Positions 50,242-61,106 of a stretch of 64,000 bases of DNA are shown piece by piece. Source of the DNA: Streptomyces acidiscabies (lineage in GTDB: Bacteria > Actinomycetota > Actinomycetes > Streptomycetales > Streptomycetaceae); contig NZ_JAGJBY010000002.1 of NCBI RefSeq assembly GCF_020010905.1, positions 1,302,001 through 1,366,000 on the forward strand, given 5' to 3'. How positions within the stretch are numbered: the first letter of the stretch is position 1; the number at the start of each line of letters is the position of its first letter. The notes below the pieces were generated by a model, which did no database searches, was not told the origin of the DNA, and saw only the letters and a list, made by a program, of their open reading frames with translations. The position numbers were made by a program, and so were the translations under genes.

Positions 50242-51627
50242 ATGAACACCCCTGCGCACTCCACCCCACCGGCCGACCGCCCCACCCTCGACTCCCTGCC
50301 CGTCGAGCCGCTGCTCACCGCCGAGTTCGACGCCGACCCCGGCGCCGTCTACACCCGGCTGCGCGGTACGTACGGCTCCGTCGCGCCCGTCGGACTGATG
50401 GGGGTGCCGGTGTGGCTCGTCCTGGACTACCGGGACGTCCTGGAGGTGCTGCGCAACGAGAACCAGTGGCGGCGCGACGTCCGCTACTGGCGCGCCCGCG
50501 CGCACGGTGAACTACCGCCGGACTGGCCCCTGTTGGCCGGGTACGAGGTGCGGCAGACCATGTTCATGGACGACGAGGAGCACCAGACGGCCCGCCGCGT
50601 CCTGCACACCGCCCTCGGCCCCTTCCAGAACGCGCGCAGCCCCGAGGGCTGGGAACTGCGCTCGGCGGTCGCCAAGTACGCCGACGAACTCGTCGCGACC
50701 CTCGCCGCCGAGTCCGGACCCACCGGGCACGTCGACCTCGGGGCGCAGTACACCCGGCCGCTGCTCCTCATGGTCACCACCAAGCTGTTCGGCTGCCCCG
50801 TCGACCTCGGCGACGAACTCGTCATGGACCTCTGGCGGATGCTCGACGGCGGACCCGACGCCGGGCTCGCCACCGCGCGGGCCCTCGGCGCGTTCACCCG
50901 GCTCGCGGCGCACCGGCGGGCCCGGCCGGGGGACGACCTGACCTCCTATCTCCTGCTCGCCGACCCGGAGTTGAGCGACGAGCAGCTCGGGCGGGAGCTG
51001 TTCATGCACGCGGTGTACCTGAACGACATCACCGGGAACATGGTCCTCAACACGCTCCTTGAGGTGCTGCGCGGCAACGCGACCGTCCGACGCAGCCTGT
51101 CCGCCGGGCAGTTGGGGGAGACCGTGAACCGGGCGGCCCTCGCCAATCCGCCGGTCGCCAACATGTGCTTCCGGTTCGCGGCGCGGGACATGGGGCTCGG
51201 GAGCTACCTGATCAGGGCCGGGGACGTGGTGTGTCCCTCGGCCGCCGCCGCGCACCAGGATCTGCTCGAGATCGGGGCCTCGCACATGGTGGGGTCGACC
51301 GTCTCCACCCGGGCACACCTCGGGTGGGGTGCCGGGTCGCACCAATGCCCCACCGCCGCGCGGGAGTTGGGGATGCTGATCGTCACCACGGCCGTCGGCA
51401 AGCTCTTCGATCACTTCGCCACGGTCGAACTCGCCCTCCCGCACGACCAGTTGCCCTGGCGCTCGGGCGCGGTCGTGCGGGGGCTGCGGGTGCTGCCGGT
51501 GCGGTACGAACTGGCGCCGGGGGCGGTGCCTCGGCGGGTGGAGCCGGTACGGGAGGTCGGGGGCGAGGGGAAGGGGTTGCTGGGGGCGTTGCGGCGGATG
51601 ATGTTCGGGTCGAAGAGAGAAAGCTGA
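50242..51627 (+). CDS. cytochrome P450-like protein lacking the ExxR motif
   Basis: A 461-aa P450-fold protein. The heme-ligand loop is LGWGAGSHQCPTAAREL with the ligand at C369; Trp replaces the usual Phe and Pro follows Cys. The I-helix lacks the AGxET/S acid-alcohol pair and reads YLNDITGNMVLN. The K-helix reads ETVNRAALANPPV (E293 on): counting back from PP, the canonical Glu and Arg are Arg and Leu. Such exceptions resemble Streptomyces CYP157-type proteins. The C-terminal tail is basic. It may still bind heme, but ordinary monooxygenase chemistry is doubtful. Confidence 0.88.
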   Translation: MNTPAHSTPPADRPTLDSLPVEPLLTAEFDADPGAVYTRLRGTYGSVAPVGLMGVPVWLVLDYRDVLEVLRNENQWRRDVRYWRARAHGELPPDWPLLAGYEVRQTMFMDDEEHQTARRVLHTALGPFQNARSPEGWELRSAVAKYADELVATLAAESGPTGHVDLGAQYTRPLLLMVTTKLFGCPVDLGDELVMDLWRMLDGGPDAGLATARALGAFTRLAAHRRARPGDDLTSYLLLADPELSDEQLGRELFMHAVYLNDITGNMVLNTLLEVLRGNATVRRSLSAGQLGETVNRAALANPPVANMCFRFAARDMGLGSYLIRAGDVVCPSAAAAHQDLLEIGASHMVGSTVSTRAHLGWGAGSHQCPTAARELGMLIVTTAVGKLFDHFATVELALPHDQLPWRSGAVVRGLRVLPVRYELAPGAVPRRVEPVREVGGEGKGLLGALRRMMFGSKRES

Positions 51628-51630
51628 CCC

Positions 51631-54003
51631 TTATGCCGGGCGCAGCCAGATCGTCGCCAGTGGGGGCAGGGTCAGGGTGAGAGACGCCTCGCGGCCGTGC
51701 CACGGTGTCGACTCCGGCTTCAGGGCATCCGGGTGCGTGATCCCGCTGCCGCCGTACAACACCGCGTCCGTGTTGAGGAGTTCGTGCCAGGCCAGGACCT
51801 CGCCGGGGACGCCCACGCGGTAGTCGTGGCGGACCGTGGGGGAGAGGTGGGTGATCGCCAGGAGTGGGGTGCCGTCGGCGGACCTGCGCAGGAACGCGAA
51901 CACGTTGTCGTCCGCCGCGTCGCCGACCAGCCACTCGAAGCCGTCCGGCGTCGTGTCGCGCTGCCACAGCGAAGGGTGCGTACGGTACGCCGAGTTGAGG
52001 TCGCGGACCAGGTCCCGGACGCCCCGGTGGTCGGCCTCCGCGCCGTACGCGGGGTCCAGGAGCCACCAGTCCGGGCCGTGCGCCTCCGACCACTCCGCGC
52101 CCTGCGCGAACTCCTGGCCCATGAAGAGGAGTTGCTTGCCGGGGTGGGACCACATGAAGGCGAGGTAGGCGCGGAGGTTCGCGCGCTGCTGCCACCAGTC
52201 GCCCGGCATCTTCGACACCAACGAGCCCTTGCCGTGCACGACTTCGTCGTGGGAGATCGGCAACACGTAGTTCTCGCTGTACGCGTAGACCATCGAGAAC
52301 GTCATCTCGCCGTGGTGGTAGGCGCGGTGGATCGGGTCGTGCGCCATGTAGCCCAGCGAGTCGTGCATCCAGCCCATGTTCCACTTCAGGCCGAAGCCGA
52401 GGCCCCCGGAGTCCGTCGCCCGGGTCACGCCGTCCCAGGCCGTGGACTCCTCGGCGACCGTCACGACGCCCGGACAGCGCCGGTACACCGTCGCGTTCAT
52501 CTCCTGGAGGAACGCCACCGCGTCCAGGTTCTCCCGGCCGCCGTACGCGTTCGGCGACCACTGGCCCGGCTCGCGCGAATAGTCCAGGTACAGCATCGAG
52601 GCGACCGCGTCCACGCGCAGCCCGTCGATGTGGAACTCCTCGCACCAGTAGACGGCGTTCGCCACCAGGAAGTTGCGCACCTCGCGGCGCCCGTAGTCGA
52701 ACTCCAGCGTCCCCCAGTCGGGATGCGCGGCGCGCTGCGGGTCCTCGTGCTCGTACAGGGTGCGTCCGTCGAACTCGGCCAACGCCCAGTCGTCGCGCGG
52801 GAAATGGGCGGGGACCCAGTCCATCAGGACGCCGATCCCGGCGCGGTGCAGGGCGTCCACCAGGTGCCGGAAGTCGTCCGGGGTGCCCAGGCGGGCGGTG
52901 GGGGCGTAGAAGCCGGTGACCTGGTAGCCCCAGGAGCCGCCGAAGGGGTGCTCGGCGACGGGCAGGAACTCCACGTGGGTGAAGCCCAAGTCGTTGACGT
53001 AAGAAGGGAGTTGGTCGGCGAGTTGACGGTACGTCAATCCGGGGCGCCAGGACGCGAGATGGATCTCGTACACCGAGAACGGGGCCTCGTGGACCGGGGT
53101 TTCGGCGCGCTGGGCCATCCACTCCGTGTCGCCCCACGCGTAGTGCGAGGCCGTGACGATCGACGCCGTCTCCGGCGGGGTCTGCGTACGGCGGGCCATC
53201 GGGTCGGCGCGCAGGGTCTTCGAGCCGTCGGGGCGGGTGATCTCGAACTTGTACAGCTCGCCCTCGCCGATGCCGGGGACGAACAGCTCCCAGACGCCGG
53301 TGGAGCCCAGCGAGCGCATCGGGAAGCCGGTGCCGTCCCAGAAGTTGAAGGTTCCGGCGATGCGGACGCCGCGCGCGTTCGGGGCCCACACCGCGAACCG
53401 GGTGCCGATCACGCCGTCGTGCGTCGTGGGGTGCGCGCCGAGCGCCGTCCAGAGCTGCTCGTGGCGGCCCTCGCCGATCAGGTGCAGGTCGAGGTCGCCG
53501 AGGGTGGGCAGGAAGCGGTACGCGTCGTGGGCGTCGTGCGTGGTGCCGTCGTACTCGATCAGCAGGCGGTACGCGGCGGTCGCAAGGCTGGGCAGCAGCA
53601 CCGAGAAGAAGCCGCTGCCGTCGTCCTTCAGAGGGTGGCGCAGGCCGTCCGCCGTCACGGCGGTGACCGCGCGGGCGTACGGGCGGAAGGCGCGGAGCGC
53701 GGTTTCGCCGGTGGGGGTGAGGTGCGGGCCCAGGACCGAGTGGGGGTCGTGGTGGGTGCCGGTGAGGAGACGGTCCTGGTCGGGGCGGGGGACGGCGGGG
53801 TCGAACAGGGGTGCGGGTACGGGAGTTGGCTGCGGGGTCTGTTCGGTCGGGGGAGCCGCCGCGCTCTTGCGTGCAGGACGGCCGGACGCCGTCTTCTTCG
53901 CCGGTGTCCGTTCGGCGGCCTTCTTCGGCGCCGCCTTTTTCGCAACCGCCTTCTTCGCGGCGGCAGCTGCCTTCTTCTTGGGGTTCGGCGCACCGGACGT
54001 CAC
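51631..54003 (-). CDS. glgB: 1,4-alpha-glucan branching enzyme with Lys/Ala-rich N-terminal tail
   Basis: A 790-aa GH13 enzyme with a GTG start at 54003 and AGGAGG upstream. Residues 1-60 are a Lys/Ala/Pro tail with KKAxxKKA repeats, similar to histone H1-like tails. A CBM48 domain follows, then the catalytic barrel: YGYQVTGFYAPT-type region, nucleophile Asp in IDGLRVDAVASMLY, acid Glu in VTVAEEST, and PISHDEVVHGKGS. It introduces alpha-1,6 branches into the glucan made by GlgE. It is the last gene of the glgE-treS-mak-glgB operon. The tail may bind nucleic acid or glycogen (inference). Confidence 0.96.
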   Translation of the reverse strand: MTSGAPNPKKKAAAAAKKAVAKKAAPKKAAERTPAKKTASGRPARKSAAAPPTEQTPQPTPVPAPLFDPAVPRPDQDRLLTGTHHDPHSVLGPHLTPTGETALRAFRPYARAVTAVTADGLRHPLKDDGSGFFSVLLPSLATAAYRLLIEYDGTTHDAHDAYRFLPTLGDLDLHLIGEGRHEQLWTALGAHPTTHDGVIGTRFAVWAPNARGVRIAGTFNFWDGTGFPMRSLGSTGVWELFVPGIGEGELYKFEITRPDGSKTLRADPMARRTQTPPETASIVTASHYAWGDTEWMAQRAETPVHEAPFSVYEIHLASWRPGLTYRQLADQLPSYVNDLGFTHVEFLPVAEHPFGGSWGYQVTGFYAPTARLGTPDDFRHLVDALHRAGIGVLMDWVPAHFPRDDWALAEFDGRTLYEHEDPQRAAHPDWGTLEFDYGRREVRNFLVANAVYWCEEFHIDGLRVDAVASMLYLDYSREPGQWSPNAYGGRENLDAVAFLQEMNATVYRRCPGVVTVAEESTAWDGVTRATDSGGLGFGLKWNMGWMHDSLGYMAHDPIHRAYHHGEMTFSMVYAYSENYVLPISHDEVVHGKGSLVSKMPGDWWQQRANLRAYLAFMWSHPGKQLLFMGQEFAQGAEWSEAHGPDWWLLDPAYGAEADHRGVRDLVRDLNSAYRTHPSLWQRDTTPDGFEWLVGDAADDNVFAFLRRSADGTPLLAITHLSPTVRHDYRVGVPGEVLAWHELLNTDAVLYGGSGITHPDALKPESTPWHGREASLTLTLPPLATIWLRPA

Positions 54004-54032
54004 GGGCGGGGCCTCCTGGGAGTCGAGGGGTT

Positions 54033-55532
54033 TCAGGTGAGTTCGTGCGCGGCGAGCCGCCGGATCGCGGAGAGGGGTACGGGGAGCCAGTCGGGCCGGT
54101 GCCGGGCCTCGTACACGACCTCGTAGATCGCCTTGTCGGTCTCGTACGCCCGGAGTAGTACGGGGTCGGTACGCGGGTCCACCCCCGTCACCTCCGCGTA
54201 CCCCGAGCAGTACGCCGCCCGGCAGGCCGCCGCCCACTGCGGTACGGGGGGTTCCGTCGAGTGCGCGGCGTAGTCGAACGACCGCAGCATCCCGGCGACG
54301 TCCCGCACAGCCGGCTGCGGCATCCGCCGCTCGGCGAGGGGCCGCGCGGGCTCCCCCTCGAAGTCGATGAGCAGCCAGTTCCCGGCGGGCGTCCGCAGAC
54401 ACTGCCCCAGGTGCAGGTCACCGTGTATCCGCTGGGCCACCCAGGTATGCCCCTCGGCGGCCAGCTCCGCGAGCGCCCCGAACGCCGTCCGCAACCCCGT
54501 CTCGTACGGCCGCAGCGACGGCACCGCCTGCACGGCCGCCTCCAGCCGCGCGATCATTCCCGCGACGAGCGGCTCCAGGTGGGCGTGCCCGAGGGTGACG
54601 GTGGGCAGCGCGCGGGCGAGAGCCTGGTGGACCTCGGCGGTGGCACGTCCGAGGGCGCGGGCGTCTTCGACGAAGTGGACGGGGCGGGACCTGTGGGGGA
54701 GGGGTACTACACCCTCAGGTATGACACTCCCAGGTATGACACCCCCGGGTACGCCATCGGCGAGCGAACCGGCGTCCGCCCCACCCCCGTCGTACCCCCC
54801 ACCGTCATACCCCCATACCTCGAACTCTCCCGGCTCCTTCCCCACCCCCTGCAACGCCAGCTCCCACCCGTCCACCGCTCCGGCGACATACTTCTGAGCT
54901 ACTCCCAGCACCCACGCCTCTCCACCCACCTCCGCCCCGATCCACCCGACAGGATCAGGCACCCGATCGCAGCCCTCCCGGGTGAGGGCCAGTGGTAGCT
55001 CCAGATCGGGGTTGACGCCGGGAAGGACCCGGCGCAGGAGTTTCAGGATGAACGTATCTCCATAGGTCACCGAGGAGTTGGACTGTTCGGCGGTGATCAG
55101 GCGGGGGACCAGATCGGGCTGGATCTCGGCGCCGGGGGCGCGGGAGAAGCGCAGCGCGCCCACCCGGGCCTCCGAGCGGATCGCTTCGAGGAGGACTTCG
55201 GCGGGCCAGGGGTCGTGGAGGGCGTCGTAGTACGTACGGCCGTCGAGTTCGCCGATGCGGGCGCCCGCCAGGTGGGGCGGGAGGGTCTCGCGTCCGGCGA
55301 TGAGGAGCTGGTAGCAGTCGCCGGGGCCCGCGCCCTGCTCGGCGTGGGTGAGGACGTGGTGGAGGGACAGCCGTCCCCCGGGCGGCAGGAGCTCCGTCAC
55401 GGTAACCGGCGTGAAACCGGTTACCGGGAGCCCCTTCCCGGCGAACCACCGCTGCCGGGGCAGCCATTCGCGCAGCAGGGGGGCCAGCGACGTGAGCAGG
55501 TCGGGGCCGGGACGCAGAGCCGTGTCCGCCAT
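54033..55532 (-). CDS. mak: maltokinase (Pep2/Mak)
   Basis: A 499-aa kinase of the APH-like fold, starting MADTALRPGPDLLTSLAPLLREWLPRQRWFAGKG, the typical Mak N-terminal cap. Catalytic elements: IHGDLHLGQCLRTP and WLLIDFEGEP. It phosphorylates maltose to maltose 1-phosphate using ATP, feeding GlgE. Residues about 235-285 are a low-complexity insertion (EVWGYDGGGYDGGGADAG then GGVIPGSVIPEGVV), encoded by short tandem DNA repeats and absent from most Mak proteins I recall. It lies between treS and glgB in the operon. Confidence 0.95.
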   Translation of the reverse strand: MADTALRPGPDLLTSLAPLLREWLPRQRWFAGKGLPVTGFTPVTVTELLPPGGRLSLHHVLTHAEQGAGPGDCYQLLIAGRETLPPHLAGARIGELDGRTYYDALHDPWPAEVLLEAIRSEARVGALRFSRAPGAEIQPDLVPRLITAEQSNSSVTYGDTFILKLLRRVLPGVNPDLELPLALTREGCDRVPDPVGWIGAEVGGEAWVLGVAQKYVAGAVDGWELALQGVGKEPGEFEVWGYDGGGYDGGGADAGSLADGVPGGVIPGSVIPEGVVPLPHRSRPVHFVEDARALGRATAEVHQALARALPTVTLGHAHLEPLVAGMIARLEAAVQAVPSLRPYETGLRTAFGALAELAAEGHTWVAQRIHGDLHLGQCLRTPAGNWLLIDFEGEPARPLAERRMPQPAVRDVAGMLRSFDYAAHSTEPPVPQWAAACRAAYCSGYAEVTGVDPRTDPVLLRAYETDKAIYEVVYEARHRPDWLPVPLSAIRRLAAHELT

Positions 55533-55633
55533 GACGTCGTCCTTTCCCCGGGGACCTGAACGGGCCGTGAGGGGTAGGGGTTTAGTGATGCGTGCCCCGG
55601 GCGGGGCGGGGGAAACCGCCCCGCCCGGACCTT

Positions 55634-57330
<1,697 letters not shown>

Positions 57331-57334
<4 letters not shown>

Positions 57335-59451
57335 CGTGTGGCTGACCCTCCGATCTGCGGGTGGGACGGTCGCAGGACCGTCAGCACGTGCGCGGGACGC
57401 GAACCCGGTTCCAGCCGCACGTAGTTGGCCCTGCCCCAGTCATAGGTCTCGCCGGTCAGCTCGTCGCGCACCGGCACCGACTCGTGCCAGTCCAGGCCGA
57501 GTTGCGGCATGTCCAACGAGACCGTGGCCTCCTGGGTGTGGTGGGGGTCGAGATTGACGATCGTGAGAACCGTGTTCGACCCGGACGTCTTCGAGTAGGC
57601 GATCACCGCGTCCTTGTCCGCGTGATGGAAGTGCAGGTTCCTGAGCTGGCGCAGCGCGGGACTGGACCGGCGCACCTCGTTCAGGCGCGTGATCAGCGGC
57701 GCGATGCTCGGCGCCGACTCCCAGTCTCTGACCCGGAGTTGGTACTTCTCCGAGTCGTGGTACTCCTCGCTGCCCGCGCGCAGCGGCGTGTTCTCGCACA
57801 GTTCGTACCCGCTGTAGATCCCCCACGACGGCGACAGCGTCGCGGCCAGCACCGCGCGCGCCTCGAACGCCGGACGGCCGCCGTGCTGGAGGTACTCGTG
57901 CAGGATGTCCGGGGTGTTCGTGAAGAAGTTCGGCCGCATCGAGGCGGCCGTCTCCCGCGACAACTCCGTGAGGTACTCGGTGAGTTCGTCCTTCGTGGTG
58001 CGCCAGGTGAAGTACGTGTACGACTGCTGGAAGCCGATCTCGCCGAGCGTGCGCATCATCGCCGGACGAGTGAACGCCTCCGCGAGGAAGACGACGTCCG
58101 GATCGGTGCGGCCGATCTCGCCGATGACCCGCTCCCAGAACACGACCGGTTTCGTGTGCGGGTTGTCGACGCGGAAGATCCGGACGCCGACCGCCATCCA
58201 GTGCCGCAGCACCCGCAGCGTCTCCGCGACCAGCCCTTCCATGTCCGCGTCGAACGCCAGGGGATAGATGTCCTGGTACTTCTTCGGCGGGTTCTCCGCG
58301 TACGCGATCGTCCCGTCCGGCCGGTGGTGGAACCACTCCGGGTGCTGGTGCACCCACGGATGGTCCGGCGAGCACTGCAACGCGAAGTCCAGCGCGACCT
58401 CAAGTCCCAGCTCACCGGCCCGACTTACGAACCACGCGAAGTCGTCCAGTGTCCCCAGCGCCGGGTGCACCGCGTCGTGGCCGCCCTCCGGGGAACCGAT
58501 CGCCCACGGCACGCCGACGTCGTCCGCCGTGGGGGTGAGGGAGTTGTTGCGGCCCTTGCGGAACGTCGTCCCGATGGGGTGGATCGGCGGCAGATAGACG
58601 ACGTCGAAGCCCATCGCGGCGATCTCCGGCAGCCGCCGGGCCGCCGTGCGGAACGTGCCGTGCGGTACTTCCGACGTCCCCTCCGAACGCGGGAAGAACT
58701 CGTACCACGAACCGAACAGCGCGCGTTCCCGCTCCACCAGCAGCGGCAACTCCTCGGAGGAGGTGACCAGTTCACGCAGCGGATGGGCGGCGAGCACCGC
58801 GTCGACCTCGGGGGTGAGGGCGGCGCGCAGGCGTTCGGCGGGGGGCAGGGAACCGTTGCGGAGTGCTGATACGGCGCCGGCGAGGACGCCGGACGCGACG
58901 GGGACCCGCTCGTACAGCCGCGCCCCCTCCTCCAGGACCAGTTCGGTGTCGATCCCCGCCGGGATCTTGATCCGCGCGTGGTGGCGCCAGGTCGAGACGG
59001 GGTCGCTCCACGCCTCCACGGCGTACGTCCACAGGCCGGGCGCGTCCGGGGTGACGTCCGCGCCCCACCGGTCGGTGCCGGGGGCGAGTTCACGCATGGG
59101 GGTCCAGGGACCGGGGTTACCCCGGTAGTCCTTGAGTACGACATTGGCGGCGACGGCGTCGTGGCCCTCGCGGAAGACGGTGGCCGAGACCTCGAAGGTC
59201 TCGCCGGTGACCGCCTTGGCGGGCCTGAGGCCCCGCTGGACGACCGGGCGGACGTCCAGCACGGGTATCCGGCCGGTCACCGGGGTCACCGGGATCGGCG
59301 GGGGGACTGTCCGGGCGGCCTCGGTACCGGTACCGGCCTCGGCGCCGGTCCTGGTGTCGGGGGCCGCTTGCGGACCTGCTCGGGAACCGGAGGGTCGCTC
59401 CGGCGCGGGACGGGGTGTCGGGGGTGCCGACGGGCGTTGTGTGGCGGGCAT
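57331..59451 (-). CDS. glgE: alpha-1,4-glucan:maltose-1-phosphate maltosyltransferase
   Basis: A 706-aa GH13_3 enzyme from ATG 59451 with AGGAG five bases upstream. The first 50 residues are a Pro/Ala-rich disordered leader. GlgE hallmarks: YEFFPRSEG, YLPPIHPIGTTFRKGRNN, FALQCSPDHPWVHQHPEWF, GVRIFRVDNPHTKPVVFWE (nucleophile Asp) and VVFLAEAFTRPAMM (acid Glu). It extends alpha-1,4-glucan using maltose 1-phosphate. It leads the operon glgE-treS-mak-glgB. S. coelicolor has two copies of this set; this one resembles the glgEI locus by neighbours. Confidence 0.97.
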
Positions 59452-59675
59452 GACCGCTCCTGTCCGCGTCAACGAGGGGTGGGCGCAGGGTGTGGGGAGG
59501 TGGGCCTGCGGGGGTGGTGCGAGTCGGATACCTGAGATGTAGCGGGGTAGTACCGCAGGAGCCTTCCCACAGTATTCGGGTGAGCAATCCGGCGCGCAGC
59601 TAACTACTCACGCGTAGTCCCGTATCCGGGTATGCCGCCATTCGGGTGAACGGCGGCCGTCGCGCTATTCCTTTG

Positions 59676-60860
59676 TCATGGAGCCGGAATCTGGAGGAGT
59701 TTGTCCGGTGAACCAACTCCTCGGCCGGAAACCTTCCCGTTCACGGCGTCCCGGACGAGTTCTCCGGCGACCTGGGCGGGCGTGGCTTTCGGGTGATCCG
59801 CCAGAAACAGCGCCGCCGCCCCCGCCGCGTGCGGCGCCGCCATCGACGTACCCGAGTACACCGCACGCCCGGTGTCATTCACGTTCGACGCGGACACGAT
59901 CGACCCGCCCGGCGCGAACAGGTCCACGGACGAACCGTAGTTCGAATAGCTCAGCCGCGCGTCCTGCCGGTCGGTCGCCCCGACCGTGACCGCCTCCCGC
60001 ACCCGCCCCGGCGAGTACCCGCCCGCCGGCCGCCCCTCGTTCCCCGCCGCGACCGTGTACGTCACCCCGGCCCGGATCGAGGTGCGTACGGCGGCGTCGA
60101 GCGCCGCGTTGGCGGGGCCGCCCAGGCTGAGGTTGGCGACCGCGGGCTTCTTCGCGTGCCGGGTGACCCAGTCGATCCCGGCGATCGTCCGCGCGATGGT
60201 CCCGGCGCCGGAGTCGTCCAGGACCCGCACCGACACGACCCGCGCCTTCCGCGCCACGCCCAGCGTCGAGCCCGCGACCGTCGCCGCGACATGCGTACCG
60301 TGCCCGTTGCCGTCCCCCGCGTACGGGTCGCCGCCCACGAAGTCCCAGCCGTAACCGGCCCTCCCCGCAAGCTCCTTGTGCGTGATCCGGACCCCGGTGT
60401 CGATGACGTACACCGTCACGCCCGCCCCCTGCGAGGCGGGCGCGCGATACGCGCCGTCCAGCGGCAGCGACGGCTGATCGACCCGGTCGAGCCCCCAACT
60501 CGCCGGAGCCGGACCCGGAGCCGGACCCGCCTCGACGTCCACCCGCGTGTCCTGGACGACCGACGCCACCCGGGGATCGGCGGCCAGACGCCGGGCCGAG
60601 CGCGGATCGGCATGCACGGCACAGCCGTTGAGGACGGTGCCGTACGTGTGGGTCACCCTCGCGCCGTACCCGGCGGCCACCCGGCGGCCCTCCTGCGGGG
60701 CCGTCCCCGCTCTCAGCGTGACCAGATAACTGCCCTCCACCGCACCGGACCCACCGGCCCCGACGACGACCCCCTCGGGTACGGCGTGCGCGGTCGTCGA
60801 GAGCAGCAGCGCCAGGACGACCGCGCCCAGCCCCGAACTCCCCACCCGTGTCCACCCCAT
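59676..60860 (-). CDS. secreted S8 family serine protease (subtilase)
   Basis: A 394-aa preproprotein. Residues 1-27 are a signal peptide (LGAVVLALLLSTTAHA). An I9-type propeptide follows (YLVTLRAGTAPQEGRRVAAGYGARVTHTYG). The catalytic domain has the full triad: Asp in VYVIDTGVRI, His in GNGHGTHVAATVAG and Ser in SGTSMAAPHAAGAAALF, with the oxyanion Asn in AAGNEG. It is exported and self-processed. It lies between glgE and glgP on the minus strand but has no evident link to glucan metabolism. A GCCGCC/GGCGGC stem (59634..59657) follows its stop. Confidence 0.95.
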   Translation of the reverse strand: MGWTRVGSSGLGAVVLALLLSTTAHAVPEGVVVGAGGSGAVEGSYLVTLRAGTAPQEGRRVAAGYGARVTHTYGTVLNGCAVHADPRSARRLAADPRVASVVQDTRVDVEAGPAPGPAPASWGLDRVDQPSLPLDGAYRAPASQGAGVTVYVIDTGVRITHKELAGRAGYGWDFVGGDPYAGDGNGHGTHVAATVAGSTLGVARKARVVSVRVLDDSGAGTIARTIAGIDWVTRHAKKPAVANLSLGGPANAALDAAVRTSIRAGVTYTVAAGNEGRPAGGYSPGRVREAVTVGATDRQDARLSYSNYGSSVDLFAPGGSIVSASNVNDTGRAVYSGTSMAAPHAAGAAALFLADHPKATPAQVAGELVRDAVNGKVSGRGVGSPDKLLQIPAP

Positions 60861-61106
60861 GGGTTCCCCTCCCTGCCCGGCGCCCGCGGCGCCGCCCCGG
60901 CCGCACCCCTCCCCGGCACCCTCTCGTGCGCCGGGAGGAGTCACAAGGTGGCCTGCACGGAGGGAATCGGCCATATCGACCGGAGCCGGACGAGGAAAGG
61001 GTTGCGGTGTTTTTCGGACGGGACCGCGGGGAGCCATTACCGTCGAAGGGACGACGAGACGCACATCGCGGTGTGTCCCCCCTCTGCATGCGCGACGAGG
61101 TGGAAA

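Noticed and set aside
54034..54402. In-frame upstream extension of glgB into the mak gene
   Set aside because: The extension is the wrong-phase reading of mak. A good AGGAGG site precedes GTG 54003.
59793..61106. In-frame upstream extension of glgP by 438 codons
   Set aside because: It runs antisense through the secreted protease gene, whose triad and signal peptide are clear. GlgP homology begins at 61107.
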